Shown in pieces: positions 21,813 through 33,873 of a DNA stretch of 64,000 bases (position 1 is the first letter of the stretch; each line of letters begins with the position of its first letter). A program made the translations under genes and the position numbers. Below the pieces are notes generated by a model that saw only the letters and a list, made by a program, of their open reading frames with translations, made no database searches and was not told the origin of the DNA. Source of the stretch: Aquanectria penicillioides (taxonomy: Eukaryota > Ascomycota > Sordariomycetes > Hypocreales > Nectriaceae); NCBI GenBank assembly GCA_003415625.1, contig PYIU01000002.1, positions 1,736,001-1,800,000 of the forward strand. The letters are read 5' to 3'.

Positions 21813-23357
21813 TTCTGAATTTTTCACCATAGAGGACGATAGCTGATTCACCCCGGCATCAGCATTGTAAAGTGAAGCTGAGTTAGCGATTCTCACTCAA
21901 CAGGGGGGCGTGGAACACTGATGGGGAGCAAGGGTCGTTGGAGGGGGGGGAGGGCAAGGCGCGAAAATGGCGGAGCAAACGACAATTGAGCAATATAAAA
22001 CAACATATCTATGAGGCTAAAATTCAAGCTACGTCATTTCGGCGGTTTGAGATGTGGAATTCCCGTTCCGGAGGGGTTTCCACGAGACAACCAAAAATGT
22101 GCGCACCAGCAACAAGATGCCAAGTCAGGTCTAACCGTCCAAGGCTCAAGATAGAGCAGCAGTCATGTACGTCCATCAATCCATCAAGATACCCAGCCCC
22201 GAACAGCCACCAAGGCGTGCAAGCCTACGACCCGAGGCGGAGGAACCTCCTATCACAGGCGTTGCCTTACCGGACATCGGCTGGCCTGTGCCGGGAAGAC
22301 TTACGGGGCGGCGAATGCGCGTGACCGCCTTTTCCAGGCCTGAACGGCTTGGCAGCAACACTCGGCCGGCGGGGTGGAGCACTGAGACGCTGACATTGCG
22401 GGGATACGCAGCTCGCAGGCAATAGAAAACATCAAACATTGCTTGGCAGTCGTTGGGCGCTGGGTCGAACACTGGGTCGGTCGGTCGGGCGCTGCATTGG
22501 CGACGTCGGGGTGGCCGTTGTGGGTTGCGGGCCCGTCAGCCCGGGCAGCGCTCCGGGGTAAGACCCGGAGCGGATCGCCGCCACATGCCCTGTTACAGTG
22601 TTGCCTATTTACCTGCGGCCCTGTGGGTGGCCCTGTGGCCCTGTGGGCGCGCGTTGATCTCCTGGGCTTCTAGAGGGTTTCTATCGGGGAGAGTGTCGCA
22701 TGCGCCGCGCTGTCGCAGTGATTGGCCCTCTTGGCAGTCATCTTGGCGGGCCCATACAGGTGCCGCTGTGCCGTGTCTCCGACGGCGATGCGTCATCCCC
22801 GAATGCAGCTAAGGTTACGCCCGGCTGACTCTGCGTGCTGAGTGCACGATGTGGACTATGCTAAATTCTGTAGGGCGTTGGCCGCGTTGGTGACGGCGTT
22901 GGGCCCAGGATGCACCCGCGGGGGGGGGGGGGGGGGAGACGAGGAATGGTAAGTTATGGCCAAGTCATCAGCTATCACAACCATTCAGCCGCACGACGGC
23001 GAGAACATTTAAGAGACAGTCGTATCACGCATTTCATGCTGCTGTTTTCCCTCCATCATTCTCTACCTCCTGGCCACTGTCAAAGATACCCATTGTCGAG
23101 ACCCTCCACAGTGCACCAGGAGTGCTTCAACAATAAAGCAAATCATCCTACAGGATACTTCGCAGTCGCCCAATTGAGCACCCGTTCCCATTCGGCTACC
23201 ACTCGAGATTTCCTTTCGAACAGCCAAACAGCCAGCGCCTCTCGTCAGCTATCAACATCCGAGACGCTCTCCCAACAACGCCACCTCACGGTCGGCAATT
23301 CCTATAACGAAACCCTCCGAATTACCTCCTCGTCAATATCATACCATCGCCATCATC
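21813..23357. other. Spacer with GC-rich patch and G17 run
   Basis: No gene is supported. The 22440-22800 part is strongly GC-rich with short GGTC and GGCCCTGTG repeats. A G17 homopolymer covers about 22920-22936. From about 23000 to the 23358 ATG the plus strand becomes C/T/A-rich, typical of a fungal promoter and 5' leader. Confidence 0.5.
22920..22936. repeat. Poly-G homopolymer (G17)
   Basis: About seventeen consecutive G, 420 nt upstream of the small serine-rich gene. Such runs are both quadruplex-prone and error-prone in sequencing. Confidence 0.85.
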
Positions 23358-23735
23358 ATGAACTCTTCATCCCGAGCCTCTGCCCCGCAGCCCATTGACA
23401 CCCGTCGCATCTCGGCCACTTCCACTTCTGATCGGAGCAACGGCTACTACTTCGACTCCCCCACCATGCTGGACGATAAGGTATGCTTGAGAGCCCAAAC
23501 ACCCACCACCCATGCAGGTCTGACAGGGATCCAGCGACGTACCAGCTCGTACTCGAGCGATGTGTCTGTGGTCGACTCTATGCCCTCGTCGTCACCACCC
23601 AAGTCATCACACACTTTCATCAAGCCTGCTGCAACCGTCAACGTGTATACCACTTGTGGACGACACACCGACCAGCTCCTATTCGGCGGCCCGTCCCTGA
23701 CGGAGCTCGCTCGGTCGTTGATCAAGCGACACTGA
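23358..23735 (+). CDS. Small Ser-rich protein, uncharacterised (125 aa)
   Basis: I do not recognise a named family. One exon encodes 125 residues, rich in Ser, Thr and Pro: an N-terminal disordered part (SSSRASAPQP, RRISATSTSDRS), YYFDSPTMLDDK, LRAQTPTTHAG, a central RRTSSYSSDVSVVDS phospho-site-like stretch, then a more ordered end (NVYTTCGRHTDQLLFGG, SLTELARSLIKRH). There is no signal peptide or membrane segment. The two RRxS sites (RRIS, RRTS) look like basophilic kinase targets. A plausible short intron (GTATGC...ATGCAG, 37 nt) was considered and rejected because it creates an immediate stop. The pyrimidine-rich leader and uniform composition support a real gene. Confidence 0.65.
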   Translation: MNSSSRASAPQPIDTRRISATSTSDRSNGYYFDSPTMLDDKVCLRAQTPTTHAGLTGIQRRTSSYSSDVSVVDSMPSSSPPKSSHTFIKPAATVNVYTTCGRHTDQLLFGGPSLTELARSLIKRH

Positions 23736-25430
23736 CACGCGTCGTCGAGTGTCTGCAATGTCGCATGTCATATTTCCAATTTTCCTTTATGCCATGAGAC
23801 TGCATTTTCTTGTTACTGTTATTATTATTCTATTCATGCGACGTCACTGTCTGGTACGGGACGAGGGTGGCGGGAGAGACGGCGTTCCCTTACCCTAAAG
23901 GCAAGGAGTTTCGGAAAGATTGAAATACGGGGAATAATCATGTACAATATCCACATTTGGAATACCTTTTACGAGTTCATGAATATCACGAGTTTATATT
24001 TACTACAGCGTGTATTGCGTCCTGATCGCGCGTGTGTGTGTAGTGTAAGCAGAACGTGTTTTCGCAGACGTAAAGTCGCCCCATGTGCTGCTCGGATGCA
24101 AGTTGGCTGAGAATCGACCCGACGACGACTACCGAAGACGACGCTCGAGCTCCATTGATAGTCACATGTAATGGGACCACAATGGTCAAGCGATGTGACG
24201 GCCATCAAAGTTGTGGGCGGCCCGGACTGCTGCCTGAGAGAGCCAAGCATCAGCCCGCCGGGGATCGGCACCTTGCAGTTACGTGGACAGTCCTTGTTTG
24301 GATGGAAATCCAGAGCTACAGGGTAGGTCGCTTAGTCGGACAAACAACGGGGAAATATGCATTCATTCATGGATGCCTGAGACAGAGAAGCAAGGCACCA
24401 AGGCACCAAGATGGAGAAACTGACTGCACCGGTCTGGCACCTTGGTGGGACTGCCACATGCGACGTGACCGTCAACCATCAGCCCTACGGGAGCTTGCAC
24501 TTGAGCCGCAATCATCAAGCTCTGGGTGCCGACATGGGAAAATCTGGGGGAGCTGGGAGAAAGCTCGATAGTGAAGAGGGTTCACCGTTGAATGCGAATT
24601 GGCGGTGCGGAGGGCCTCGTAGACGGTGGAAATGATGATTAAACAAGTGGACTGACCAGATACGAGCTCGAAACGGGGTCTAAAAAGGCGAATGGCGCCT
24701 TTTAGGTGTTGTTCGCAATCATCGGCGCCATTTGGAACGATAAATTGCTGAAGCATTGAAATGAGGCCGGTTTGCGCGTCGTCAAGCCGTCATGGCCTGG
24801 TCCCCTCTTTGTGCAGGCCAGAAAACCGGTGGGCCTGGGCCATGTTGCCTGGAAAAACGCTCGGGCCACCTTGTTTTTCTTTCGTATTTCGCGCCATCTG
24901 CACGTGAGGCGCAACCCCCAAACCTCTGACCCTGACCTTCAGACGACGCTGAGTGTTCGCGAACAGGACGCGCAAACAAAAAGCTGATTTTTTGCCCTCA
25001 CCGCATCGGTCCAAAGACCCGACAATCCGCCATCGCCACGGGTCCCAGCCTGGTCTGTGGACCACTGTCGAGTCTGTTGCCTGGGTTTCCCGCTGCTTTC
25101 GCGCTGGCTCTCGCGCGTCTTGTAAGCCACAAGCTCAAGTGCGACTAGGCCACCCCATGCACGGCTCTTCGTGATATCGTGCACTACCCACCCAGGTCAA
25201 CGGTAAGTCTCGACGACAAACCCGGAACTTGATCCCGTCAACTCCTTCTGCCTCCGAATCATTTCACCTCCATCTTTGTTAGCGGTCTACGCGTTTAGAA
25301 ATGATGCATTGCTGACGACCCTCTCTTGTCCCAGACCCTCGAAAGCTCTCACCACCGCATCAGCTGTGCCGTTGATTCACATCCCATCCCCAACAGGAAC
25401 ATCGCCAATCGGCACGGAGCTTTCTCCAAG
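23736..25430. other. Spacer upstream of yta7
   Basis: No coding region is supported. It has an imperfect inverted repeat at 24680-24705 (arms CTAAAAAGGCG and CGCCTTTTAG, one bulged A). From about 25200 the sequence is C/T-rich and should be the yta7 leader. Confidence 0.4.
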
Positions 25431-28400
25431 ATGGTCAGCAAGCGCAAGAGAGTCCTCGAGGACTTCGACCCGAACAAGTCCGACTCCGAGGACGAGAACT
25501 TTGACCCTACAGAGGACAGACCGCGCAAGAGCTCCAAGAAAGCCCGCCCTTCGAGGGCCAGCAAGTCGGGTCGCAAGCCCACTAACCGTTATCGAGGATC
25601 TGACATCGACGACGATGACGACGAACTATCCGATAGCCAGGAGGAAGACTTCGGAGAAGAGTTTGACGACGATGAAGATGACGAAGATGCTCCCGTGAAC
25701 GCCGCTGGTCGCCGAACCAGAAAGGCCGCCGTCAAGCATGCAAACTACAGAGAGAGCAGTGAAGACGAGGCTGAATCAGATTCTAAGAGCGACTCCGATG
25801 TCGCCGAGAACGCAGACAACGCGGCCGAGAACATCAAACAAGAAGAACGCCCTAAGCCAGCTGGTAGGCGACTTGTCAAGCTGAGAGTCCCCCAAAGCGT
25901 GGCGACTACGCGTAGGACTACCCGAGCACATACAGAAGACGCCGAGGAATTCGTCGAGCTCTCCAACTCTGGCCGTCACGCTGTCCTATCGCGAGACTCG
26001 CGAAGCAGGAGCCCAGAGTCGTACGCCCGACACACAAGGTCATCTCGTGGCCTGAAGGGGCTCAAGAAGCCTGAAACTATCGAGGAGGCGACACAAGAGA
26101 CTAGCTCTCGGGAGATCAACGATGCGGATGAGCCCGACGAGCTGTCCCAGGACCCCGAGGCGCTGATCCAAAAGAAGGAAGAGCCGGACCCTCAACAGAA
26201 TCAAGATCAAGAGATGAAAGACACTCCCGACGATGAAATCGCAGGAGCAGACGCGCCTGTCGAAACTGTCGAAGAAGACGATGACGAAGATGACGTTCCT
26301 GTCACTCGCAGGACGCGGGGCTCCCGCACCAGCATTTCGGCACCAACCAAGGAGGTTGATGCAGATGGAGACGCAGATGCGGACGCAGATGCAGAGGGGG
26401 AAGAGGCAGAAGCGGAATCGGATGTTGGTCCCAGAAAGTCTCGTCGTTTGACTCGGAAGGCTGGTCTCAAGAAATCGACTCAAGAACCTAGTAGTGACTT
26501 CGAGCCTGGTGACGATTCCGACGCCGAGGGCTCTGCTTTCGAGAAGGCTGGGCGGGATGATGAACCCGAGAGTCCGACCCCGCGAGGTCGACAGAATAGA
26601 CGAACACGTTCGGCCAGGGGCTCTCGTGGGGCTGATTCCGGAGATGATGAGCCCGACTTTGATCTTGATGAGTTGAATGAAGAGGCTCGTGAGCTCCGGC
26701 AAGATTCCCGTTCGCGTCGTCGACCTCGAAAGGAGTCACCAATCGTTTACCACGAAAGCACCCGACGATCCCGCGCCCGAGTAAACTACTACATGCCTCC
26801 CCTGAATGCGGTAAACATAGAGGAGGAGGAAGCCGAGGAGGCTGCTCCAACTCCAGCCCGGGCACGACGAGGACGCGGCAATACCGGTCAGGCATGGGAG
26901 CGGAGCCTGAATACCACGTTTGGCCCCTTTGGTGGCGGCGGCGGCGGTTCACTACTTAATGGGCCTTGGGGTACCGGAGCTACAGGAGGAGTCGATTCTG
27001 ACAGTAGTGATGACGAAATGGTTCATCGCTCAAATGTGGCTGGCAATGTGGGTATGACCCCGACGTCTGCTGCCCCTGGCGGATTGATTCCAGGCGGACA
27101 AGGCTCAACGCGGAAGGGGTTGGCGCTACTCCCAATGTCGGCAAACTTAGGGATCGCAAGGCTCTTGCTGATGCTGATCCCCTTGGCGTTGACATGAATG
27201 TCGATTTCAGCAAGGTTGGTGGATTGCAAGGCCACATTGACCAGCTCAAAGAGATGGTTCAGCTCCCACTGCTCTACCCGGAACTCTTCACCAGATTCCA
27301 TGTCACTCCGCCCAGGGGTGTTCTGTTCCACGGACCTCCTGGTACGGGTAAGACGTTGCTCGCCCGAGCTTTGGCCAACTCCGTTGGTTCGGGTGGACGA
27401 AAGATCTCATTTATATGCGCAAGGGTGCTGATGCCCTGAGTAAGTGGGTTGGTGAGGCCGAGAAACAGCTTCGATTGCTGTTTGAGGAGGCTAGAAAGAC
27501 ACAGCCAAGTATTATCTTCTTTGATGAAATCGATGGCCTTGCACCCGTCCGATCAAGCAAACAGGAACAGATCCACGCCTCAATCGTTTCTACCCTGCTT
27601 GCTCTCATGGATGGTATGGATGGCCGTGGCCAGGTCATTGTCATTGGTGCCACCAATCGACCTGACAACATTGATCCCGCCCTGCGTCGTCCGGGTCGTT
27701 TCGACCGAGAGTTTTATTTCCCCTTCCTGATATAGATGCCCGAAAATCGATCCTGAACATTCACACGGCCGAATGGGGTCTCTCGGAGCCATTCAAAGAC
27801 TCCCTCGCGGAAAACACTAAGGGGTACGGGGGTGCCGACTTGAGAGCCCTGTGTACTGAAGCTGCTCTAAACGCTATCCAACGAACATATCCCCAGATCT
27901 ACTCTTCAAAGGAGAAGCTTATCGTGGACCCTTCAAAGATCTCCGTCCATGCTACAGACTTTATGTTGTCGATTAAAAAGCTCATTCCCTCGTCTGAGCG
28001 ATCTGCAACTTCTGGCGCTCGCCCGCTTCCAAAGTCTATTGAGCCCTTACTACGTGCTCAGTTCGCTGAGGCTAAGCGTTCTCTCGATGAGCTTTTGCCT
28101 CGCAAGAAGAAGATGACGGCACTGGAGGAGGCCATGTACGAACAATTTGATGACGATGACCACGGCTTTGGTCGAGAGCAATTGCACCAGGAGTTTGAGC
28201 GCTCCCGAATCTTTCGTCCTCGGTTCATTATTTATGGTGCTAGTGGCATGGGCCAGGGATACCTTGCCTCTGCCCTCTTGCACCATTTTGAGGGTGTCCA
28301 TGTACAGAATTTCGATCTTCCCAGCTTGCTTGGGGATGGAAGGGTAAGTGCAAAAATAACTCACCAAAGAAATTTGTACTAACAGGAAAATAGTCAATGG

Positions 28401-30431
28401 AACAGGTTATTGTCGGTCTGTTCACGGAAGTGAGGCGACACAAGCCGAGCGTCATCTACATTCCAAACATCGATGCTTGGTACACAACGCTTGCTGGCAC
28501 CGTTGCATTTATCACATTTCGAACAATGTTGAGGTCCATCCCTCCCACTGACCCAGTTCTTCTTCTTGCCACGGCAGAAAGCGACAAGTCAGAGATCCCC
28601 AATGATCTCTTCCGTGAGCTGTTCGGGTTTTCGAGGAAGAACAAGATGGAAATTCCCCGACCCGAGAAGGTAGGAAACCCTGGTTACTTGTAGTGAAACA
28701 ATTTTCTAACTCTGATTAGTTGAACCGAATGGAGTACTTTGCTACCACGTTAAATTACATCAAGAAGAAGCCTGCCGAGTTTCCTGATCCCGAGAACCGA
28801 AAGAAGCGGGTACTCGAGGAACTCCCAGTTGCCCCCAGGATTGAACCAGCCCCTCCAACCAAAGCAGAGATGAAGTCCTTGCAGAAGAAGGATCACCAAC
28901 TCCTCAATGGCCTGAAGATCCAACTTCAGCCTATCATGGACCAGATCAACCGGAAGTACAAGAAGTTTAGGCAGCCAGTCATTCCCCAGAGCCAGATTGA
29001 TTACCTTTTCCTCGAGTCAGACCCCAATTATGTGCGGCCAGATCTCGAGGGCGCCCAAATCAGACCCTTCGAGATTGTCAAAGACAAGTACGACAACGAT
29101 GTTCTGAGGGACACGGCAAGTGGGAAGTGCTTCTACAACCTGGAGACAACCACCATTGAGGAGCGCCTGTCGAACGGATTCTATGCTCGTCCAAAAGATT
29201 TTCTCTTTGACATCAAAGCACTGGCGAGAGATGCGAAGAGCATCGGAGACAAGGAGCGTACCCTCAAGGCGAACGAGCTTCTGAGCAATGTCGAGGTTGA
29301 TGTCGCTAGCATCGAGAACAGCACCGCGCATATCGACTGGGAAGCTTTGTACCAGCGCCAGATCCAGCGTTCCAAGCAGGCAGCTGAGAAGGAACGCAAG
29401 AGAAAGGCCATGCAGTCCCTGGTTGATCGCGTTCAGTCCGACTTGGGCGGTGGAAATGACAGCGATTCCCAAGGCCCAGTGACGCTCGGGAGCCGGTTCC
29501 TGGCTCACGAACAATGGCTCGATTCCAAGTCAAGAGCCCACTTTCTAACGGACATGACAATTCTGGCCAGGACTCCCATCCACTAAGCAACGGCACATCC
29601 TATCCTTCTAGAGACCAGGTGCCTGAAGATGATGTCCAAATGAGTGGAGTTGATGATGAGACGCAGCCGATCTCTGAGATGGGGCCCCCACCGAAATCCC
29701 AAGACCAGGCCAGCATGGCCCCGACGGCAATGACCCAGATTTCTCAGAAATCCGCTGTGACTTCTTTGCCGCCAGGCATCTCGCCTTCGGCTGTAGTAAA
29801 CGAGGCCTCCACCACCAAGAGCACTGATCCGTCTACACACCGTTCCTCGAACTTTAGCACTCAAATCACCAACGGAACTCATGGTGAAAACCGAGGCGAT
29901 GATGACAACGAGATTGACATTCCAGACACATTAGTTGTGGCCGGTCAGCATACGCCTAGCGATGAGCCTTGGATTCATTCCCAAGCAGGCGCTCTAGCAC
30001 GAAGCAACCCCGTGCCTACGTCAAACCTTTCGGGCAGCCCTCCTTCGTCCCAATCCCAAGCGCAGCGGACACCTGGCAGCTCCTCCAAGGGACACATGGG
30101 AATGGCTCATCTTCTGAATGATCAATCAGCTGACGAGTCCCATTTGACACGAAATTCTGGCTCATCAGCCTCTGCATCCCAACCACTGGCTGTCACAGGC
30201 GCCGTGGACAACTTCTTGCATGAAGTTACTGAAGGCACTGGCGGGTGCACCATCGAGCAGCTAGAGCAGATCAACCGTGAACTTATGGATGAGATTTGGC
30301 GAAGCAGGCATGAGTGGAACCGTATGAAGGTGCTTGGCGATATCACAGGTGTGTTCAATGACACGATTGGGGACATCGAGAGCATGCAAGGGATGGGCCC
30401 GCTTAGCCAGCGACAGAACCTTGATCTCTAG
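25431..30431 (+). CDS. yta7: AAA-ATPase with bromodomain, Yta7/ATAD2 family (several 1-nt deletions)
   Basis: Nuclear histone chaperone-type AAA ATPase that acts on chromatin. The ATG is at 25431. Exons are 25431-28343, 28394-28669 and 28720-30431 (two 50-nt introns, phase 0); about 1,634 residues if four missing bases are restored. The first 550 residues are acidic/Arg-rich and disordered. AAA1 has GPPGTGKT (near residue 635), [10 protein letters not shown] and IIFFDEID, plus the RPGRFDREF arginine-finger region. AAA2 is degenerate: its P-loop reads GASGMGQGY and lacks the Lys, as usual in this family. A divergent bromodomain follows ([11 protein letters not shown] to [10 protein letters not shown]). 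One base is missing near 27107 (A run), 27410 (T run) and 27720 (C run); conserved sequence continues across each. A fourth frame change lies between 29457 and 29586: either a lost C near 29475 or a weak 56-nt intron 29479-29534. Read errors are more likely than a pseudogene. Confidence 0.93.
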
Positions 30432-30784
30432 GAGGAGTCTCAGGTTACTCTGCGAGGCACGTCGTCGTCGGCCACTTCCCAAGACAGACGCACCAACAAC
30501 CCTGGGAGGCGTGCCAGACAAACCACGAGCACTTGTAATATGCGCAAGGGGAAGATAGCGATGAGTCAGTGATTGATTGATTGATTGATTGATTGTGCAA
30601 TCCTTGTATTTCCGGAGTTTGGGGAATGGGGAGGTTTTGCGGCCCTGAGGCCAGAGGAGGTTTAGATGTGCCTGTTCTAGACGATATCAAATTATCGGAG
30701 CCGATTTTCATTTAACTAGCTGTACACTTGGTTTGTCTTATCTTATATAAGTCTATCTGAATACAGGACCAATCAACCACTCGC
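30432..30784. other. Convergent 3' spacer with GATT repeat
   Basis: It lies between the ends of yta7 (+) and the SDR gene (-), and includes about six tandem GATT units (about 30571-30594). Nothing else was recognised. Confidence 0.6.
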
Positions 30785-31961
30785 CTACAGTTTGGACTTC
30801 TTTTTGGTGCTGTCGTGTCGTTTGCCCTCGTCATCCTGCTCTGCAACAGTCAAGTCTGGGAGTTTGAGGGGAAGCATACGGCGAGGGTTCGTGCCAGGAA
30901 CGACATTGTACTTGGAGAAATCGGTAACGCCAACATGATCGCGCAGGAAGTCCTCGTCTAGGAGCAGTTCACCATTGATGACGGAGGGAGGAGCTTTTAG
31001 GATGGCGAGGATTGCGTCGGAGAAGATGGTGGCTTTGCGCAAGTCATTGGCTTCCTCTGGGTTCTCGCGCGTGAATTGCTCCGTCGCCCCGGACTCTATG
31101 GCCTTTGAAGATAGGAAAAGCATTAGAAAACAGGTCTAATATGGCGGGCATTTCTCTCGTAGACTGGTGTGCAAAGTGCAAAAGGGCAGTTTCGACTTAC
31201 CACAGCGGGCCAAATGCTTGTAATTGCCATTTCCTTGCGTCCCTCGCGTTCGAAATCCATGGCGAGGCCCTTGGTTAACACACTCATACCGATCTTACCC
31301 ATGGCATACGCTGTCTTGCCGCGGAAGAAGCGGCTGTAGATGGGTGGGCTGACGACAACGATGCGGCCCTTGGGACGTAGATGGGGCAGCGTGGCCTCGA
31401 TGGTTGCGTATAGCCCTTCTGGGTTGACGCGTTGCATGAGCTGAAAACGCTTCAGAGGCGTTGATGCTACCGGGGCCCAGAAGATGGCGCCGGAGTTGTA
31501 TATGAGAACATCAATGTGTCCATAAGTCTCGGGAAGTGTTAGTTGGTAGTCATTGACTGGAAATGGTGTCCTATCGGAAATGATTGATGGGGAGTCATAC
31601 GGAGAGAGTTTTTGAGACTAGGGCCTGGATGCTTTCAGGGAAGCGGACATCGACCTGAATAGCCGTTGCATCGCCTCCAGAAGAGGTAATCTCGCGAGCA
31701 ACGGTAGTGATGGTTGAGGCTGGTGAATTTGGGTTTGGGGGGAAAGGATCAACAGTTTCGGAAGGGTTGCTGATCGTCTTGGCAGCCACAACGACTGTGA
31801 ACGAGGCCCTCTGTTAGCGATGGGTGGAAATGAGTCTTCAAGTGCAGAAATGATGCCATGGACGCACCGGCGTAGCCGTTCTTTGCAAGATCTACGGCGA
31901 CTTGGCGGCCGATGCCGCGGGAGGCACCGACAATCAGGGCGACGGGATTGTCGGTCGGCAT
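30785..31961 (-). CDS. Peroxisomal short-chain dehydrogenase, HSDL2-like (310 aa)
   Basis: NAD(P)-dependent oxidoreductase of the classical SDR fold, close to hydroxysteroid dehydrogenase-like protein 2. Exons are 31868-31961, 31601-31794, 31201-31527 and 30785-31102; introns of 73, 73 and 98 nt. Residues 12-18 (GASRGIG) bind the cofactor; 107-109 NSG replaces NAG; Asn131, Ser156, Tyr170 and Lys174 (YAMGK) make the catalytic set. The acceptor of intron 2 is an unusual CCGAG after a CTAAC branch, chosen because it joins KTLS to TYGHIDVL as the family requires. The C-terminus KKKSKL ends in the peroxisomal signal SKL. No sterol-carrier domain follows, unlike human HSDL2. It shares a 415-nt divergent promoter with the GST-kappa gene, which also ends in SKL. 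The substrate is unknown; a fatty-acyl or carbonyl compound is likely. Confidence 0.9.
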
Positions 31962-32376
31962 GGTAGATGGTATGATCTAGAGGGGTTGATTTGGATCTCG
32001 CAGTTGAGCCTTATCAAGAAGCCGTAGCATTCTATGATGGCAAATCGTTCAAGCGGTGCTCCGAGACCCCGGCGAAAGGTGCTGCTCTAGTACTGGCTGG
32101 CGTTGGATGCGATCTGCTGGGCTGGGGAGCATCGCGACGGGATCTACCCCGATGGAATGTGGGGCTTCCCCGGACCTCGGGACCTCGGCAGCCCCACCGT
32201 CGCCCACATGAAGGCCACTCTGGGGAAGCTGTGCAGTTCCAGCATGCCTTCCTCAGCATCCATCTAATCTTCCCTGTTCATCACGCCTTTGCGCAACCGC
32301 CCCATCTCGCATAGCTTCGCTTACGACACTGAAAAGGATTGGGAATTGGACCCTGGCATTCGTCACAGCCGGCATC
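31962..32376. promoter_or_regulatory. Shared divergent promoter of the two peroxisomal-enzyme genes
   Basis: This is 415 nt between the ATGs of the SDR (-) and GST-kappa (+) genes, with no supported gene inside. Co-regulation is inferred from the shared spacer and shared targeting signal. Oleate-type elements (CCTCGG/CCGAGG cores bound by FarA/FarB in Aspergillus) deserve a look: CCTCGG occurs twice at about 32174-32192. Confidence 0.5.
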
Positions 32377-33336
32377 ATGGGCGGGCGTATTGATTGTTAT
32401 CTGGACGTCGGTGAGAGCTAGCTCGTGGCCACTCCCCCAAAGGCCTCTCTGCTTACATGGTGACAACCCTAGTCTCGTTCTATAGCTATGTGGGATTCCA
32501 CGACCTTAGGATGAACCTGGATAGGCTAGCTGCACACAATGTGCAAGTAGAGTATGCCTCCTCGTTTCTTTTGATCGGGAGTGCCCTGGCTGACACGTGT
32601 GTTGTAGATTTCTTCCGGTTTTCCTGGGCGGCATCAATAATCTTACTGGTACGAATTTTTTGGCTCATGGCTTGGTTGACTCAATATATGCAATGTATTT
32701 CTCACATTTTCAACCTGTAGGAAACAACCCCCGTGGTTTCTCCCAGCAAAGGCAGTTTACCTCTCACAGGACTCGCGCCGTGCTGCTGAACGTCTTGACC
32801 TCCCCTATGAGGGCTCTCCTAAGGACCTCCTATCCATGGCCAAGACACTTTCCGCCCTGCGTGCTTTGCAGTTTATTAAAGAAAACTACTCCCTCGAGAC
32901 TTTCCTCTCCACCTTTGCCTTTCTCTTCCATAAGATGTGGACACCACCCCACGTCAGCCTTGTCGACGACGCCAATCTAGAGGCTGCTCTTGCTGAAGCG
33001 ACCGAAACACCGGAAGGTGGTAAGAAGCTATTCACAGCAGAGGATGTCAAGAAGATCATGGAAGGTAGAGAATCAATGAGGGAGCGTGTCAAGCAGTTGA
33101 CTAGCGAGGCGGTTGAGAGAGGTGCATTTGGGACGCCGTGGTTGTGGGTAACTAACGACGAGGGCAAGACTCAGACCTTTTTTGGGAGCGATAGGTAAGA
33201 TGATTCTGGAAGGACCTCGATGTTTGATCTCGAGGCAAATGAGGACTAATTTTGAGCATCTAGATTTAACCATGTCTATCGGTTTCTCGGGATTCCTTTC
33301 CAAGATGTGACCATCCTTCCACCTTCAAAGTTGTGA
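32377..33336 (+). CDS. Kappa-class glutathione S-transferase / DsbA-fold protein (one missing base)
   Basis: GSTK1-like enzyme of the thioredoxin/DsbA superfamily. Exons are 32377-32410, 32473-32551, 32608-32648, 32721-33194 and 33264-33336, with introns of 62, 56, 72 and 69 nt. The short first exon gives MGGRIDCYLDV and joins VSFYSYVGF; Ser13 aligns with catalytic Ser16 of human GSTK1, though the usual following Pro is Phe. FLGGINNLTG, then PPWFLPAKAVYLS, the helical insert and GAFGTPWLWV, FFGSDRFNHV complete the fold. Exon lengths sum to 701 nt, one short of a multiple of three: one C is missing in the C5 run 32728-32732, and restoring it turns NNPRGF into NNPPWF. Expected length is 233 residues. 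The C-terminus PPSKL carries the peroxisomal signal SKL, as peroxisomal GSTK1 uses ARL. It detoxifies or reduces peroxisomal substrates (inference). Confidence 0.88.
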
Positions 33337-33873
33337 GGCGGACTCTTCTGCGAATACACGCAAATAACCCAGCGATTGCGATAGGTAGCTGCTATTTAGA
33401 AGATATTCGAAGCCCCTCGCGTGCATTGTTAGCCTGTCACTATGGCGTTTTGGTGTATGCCTGTCATCCGCGCTCTTTGAAATTGATACAAGGGGGAGGA
33501 GAGGATAAACCGGTCGGGCAACTAGGCAAGGACAGGGATTTGGGCGATCAGCAATGATGTAAATGACCACTGAATGTAGCCCAGATCATGGTCATTGCAA
33601 CCGACCCATGCTCGATATTAGGCTGAGCGCCGAATGGCCGCTACCGCTATCACTTGGTGAAATTAATGACAGGGTCGGCATGGCAAGAAAGCTGGGACAT
33701 CATCCACACATTATGCATTTATGTACAACAATTGAGATGCTTTCTTTCAAGATCCCCCCGCCCCCTGCAACCCTATTCATACATCCATCCTATTTTCATT
33801 CCCCGTCTAGAAGTCTTTTTTAATCCTTAACTCATTCCACACACAGTTGATAATACAGACCTGCTCCTCTTTC
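33337..33873. other. Convergent 3' spacer
   Basis: It lies between the ends of the GST-kappa (+) and cbp3 (-) genes. No gene or repeat of note was seen. Confidence 0.4.

Noticed and set aside
23479..23515. Possible 37-nt intron in the small Ser-rich gene
   Set aside because: It is shorter than any other intron here, and its removal produces a stop codon immediately; the unspliced frame is intact.
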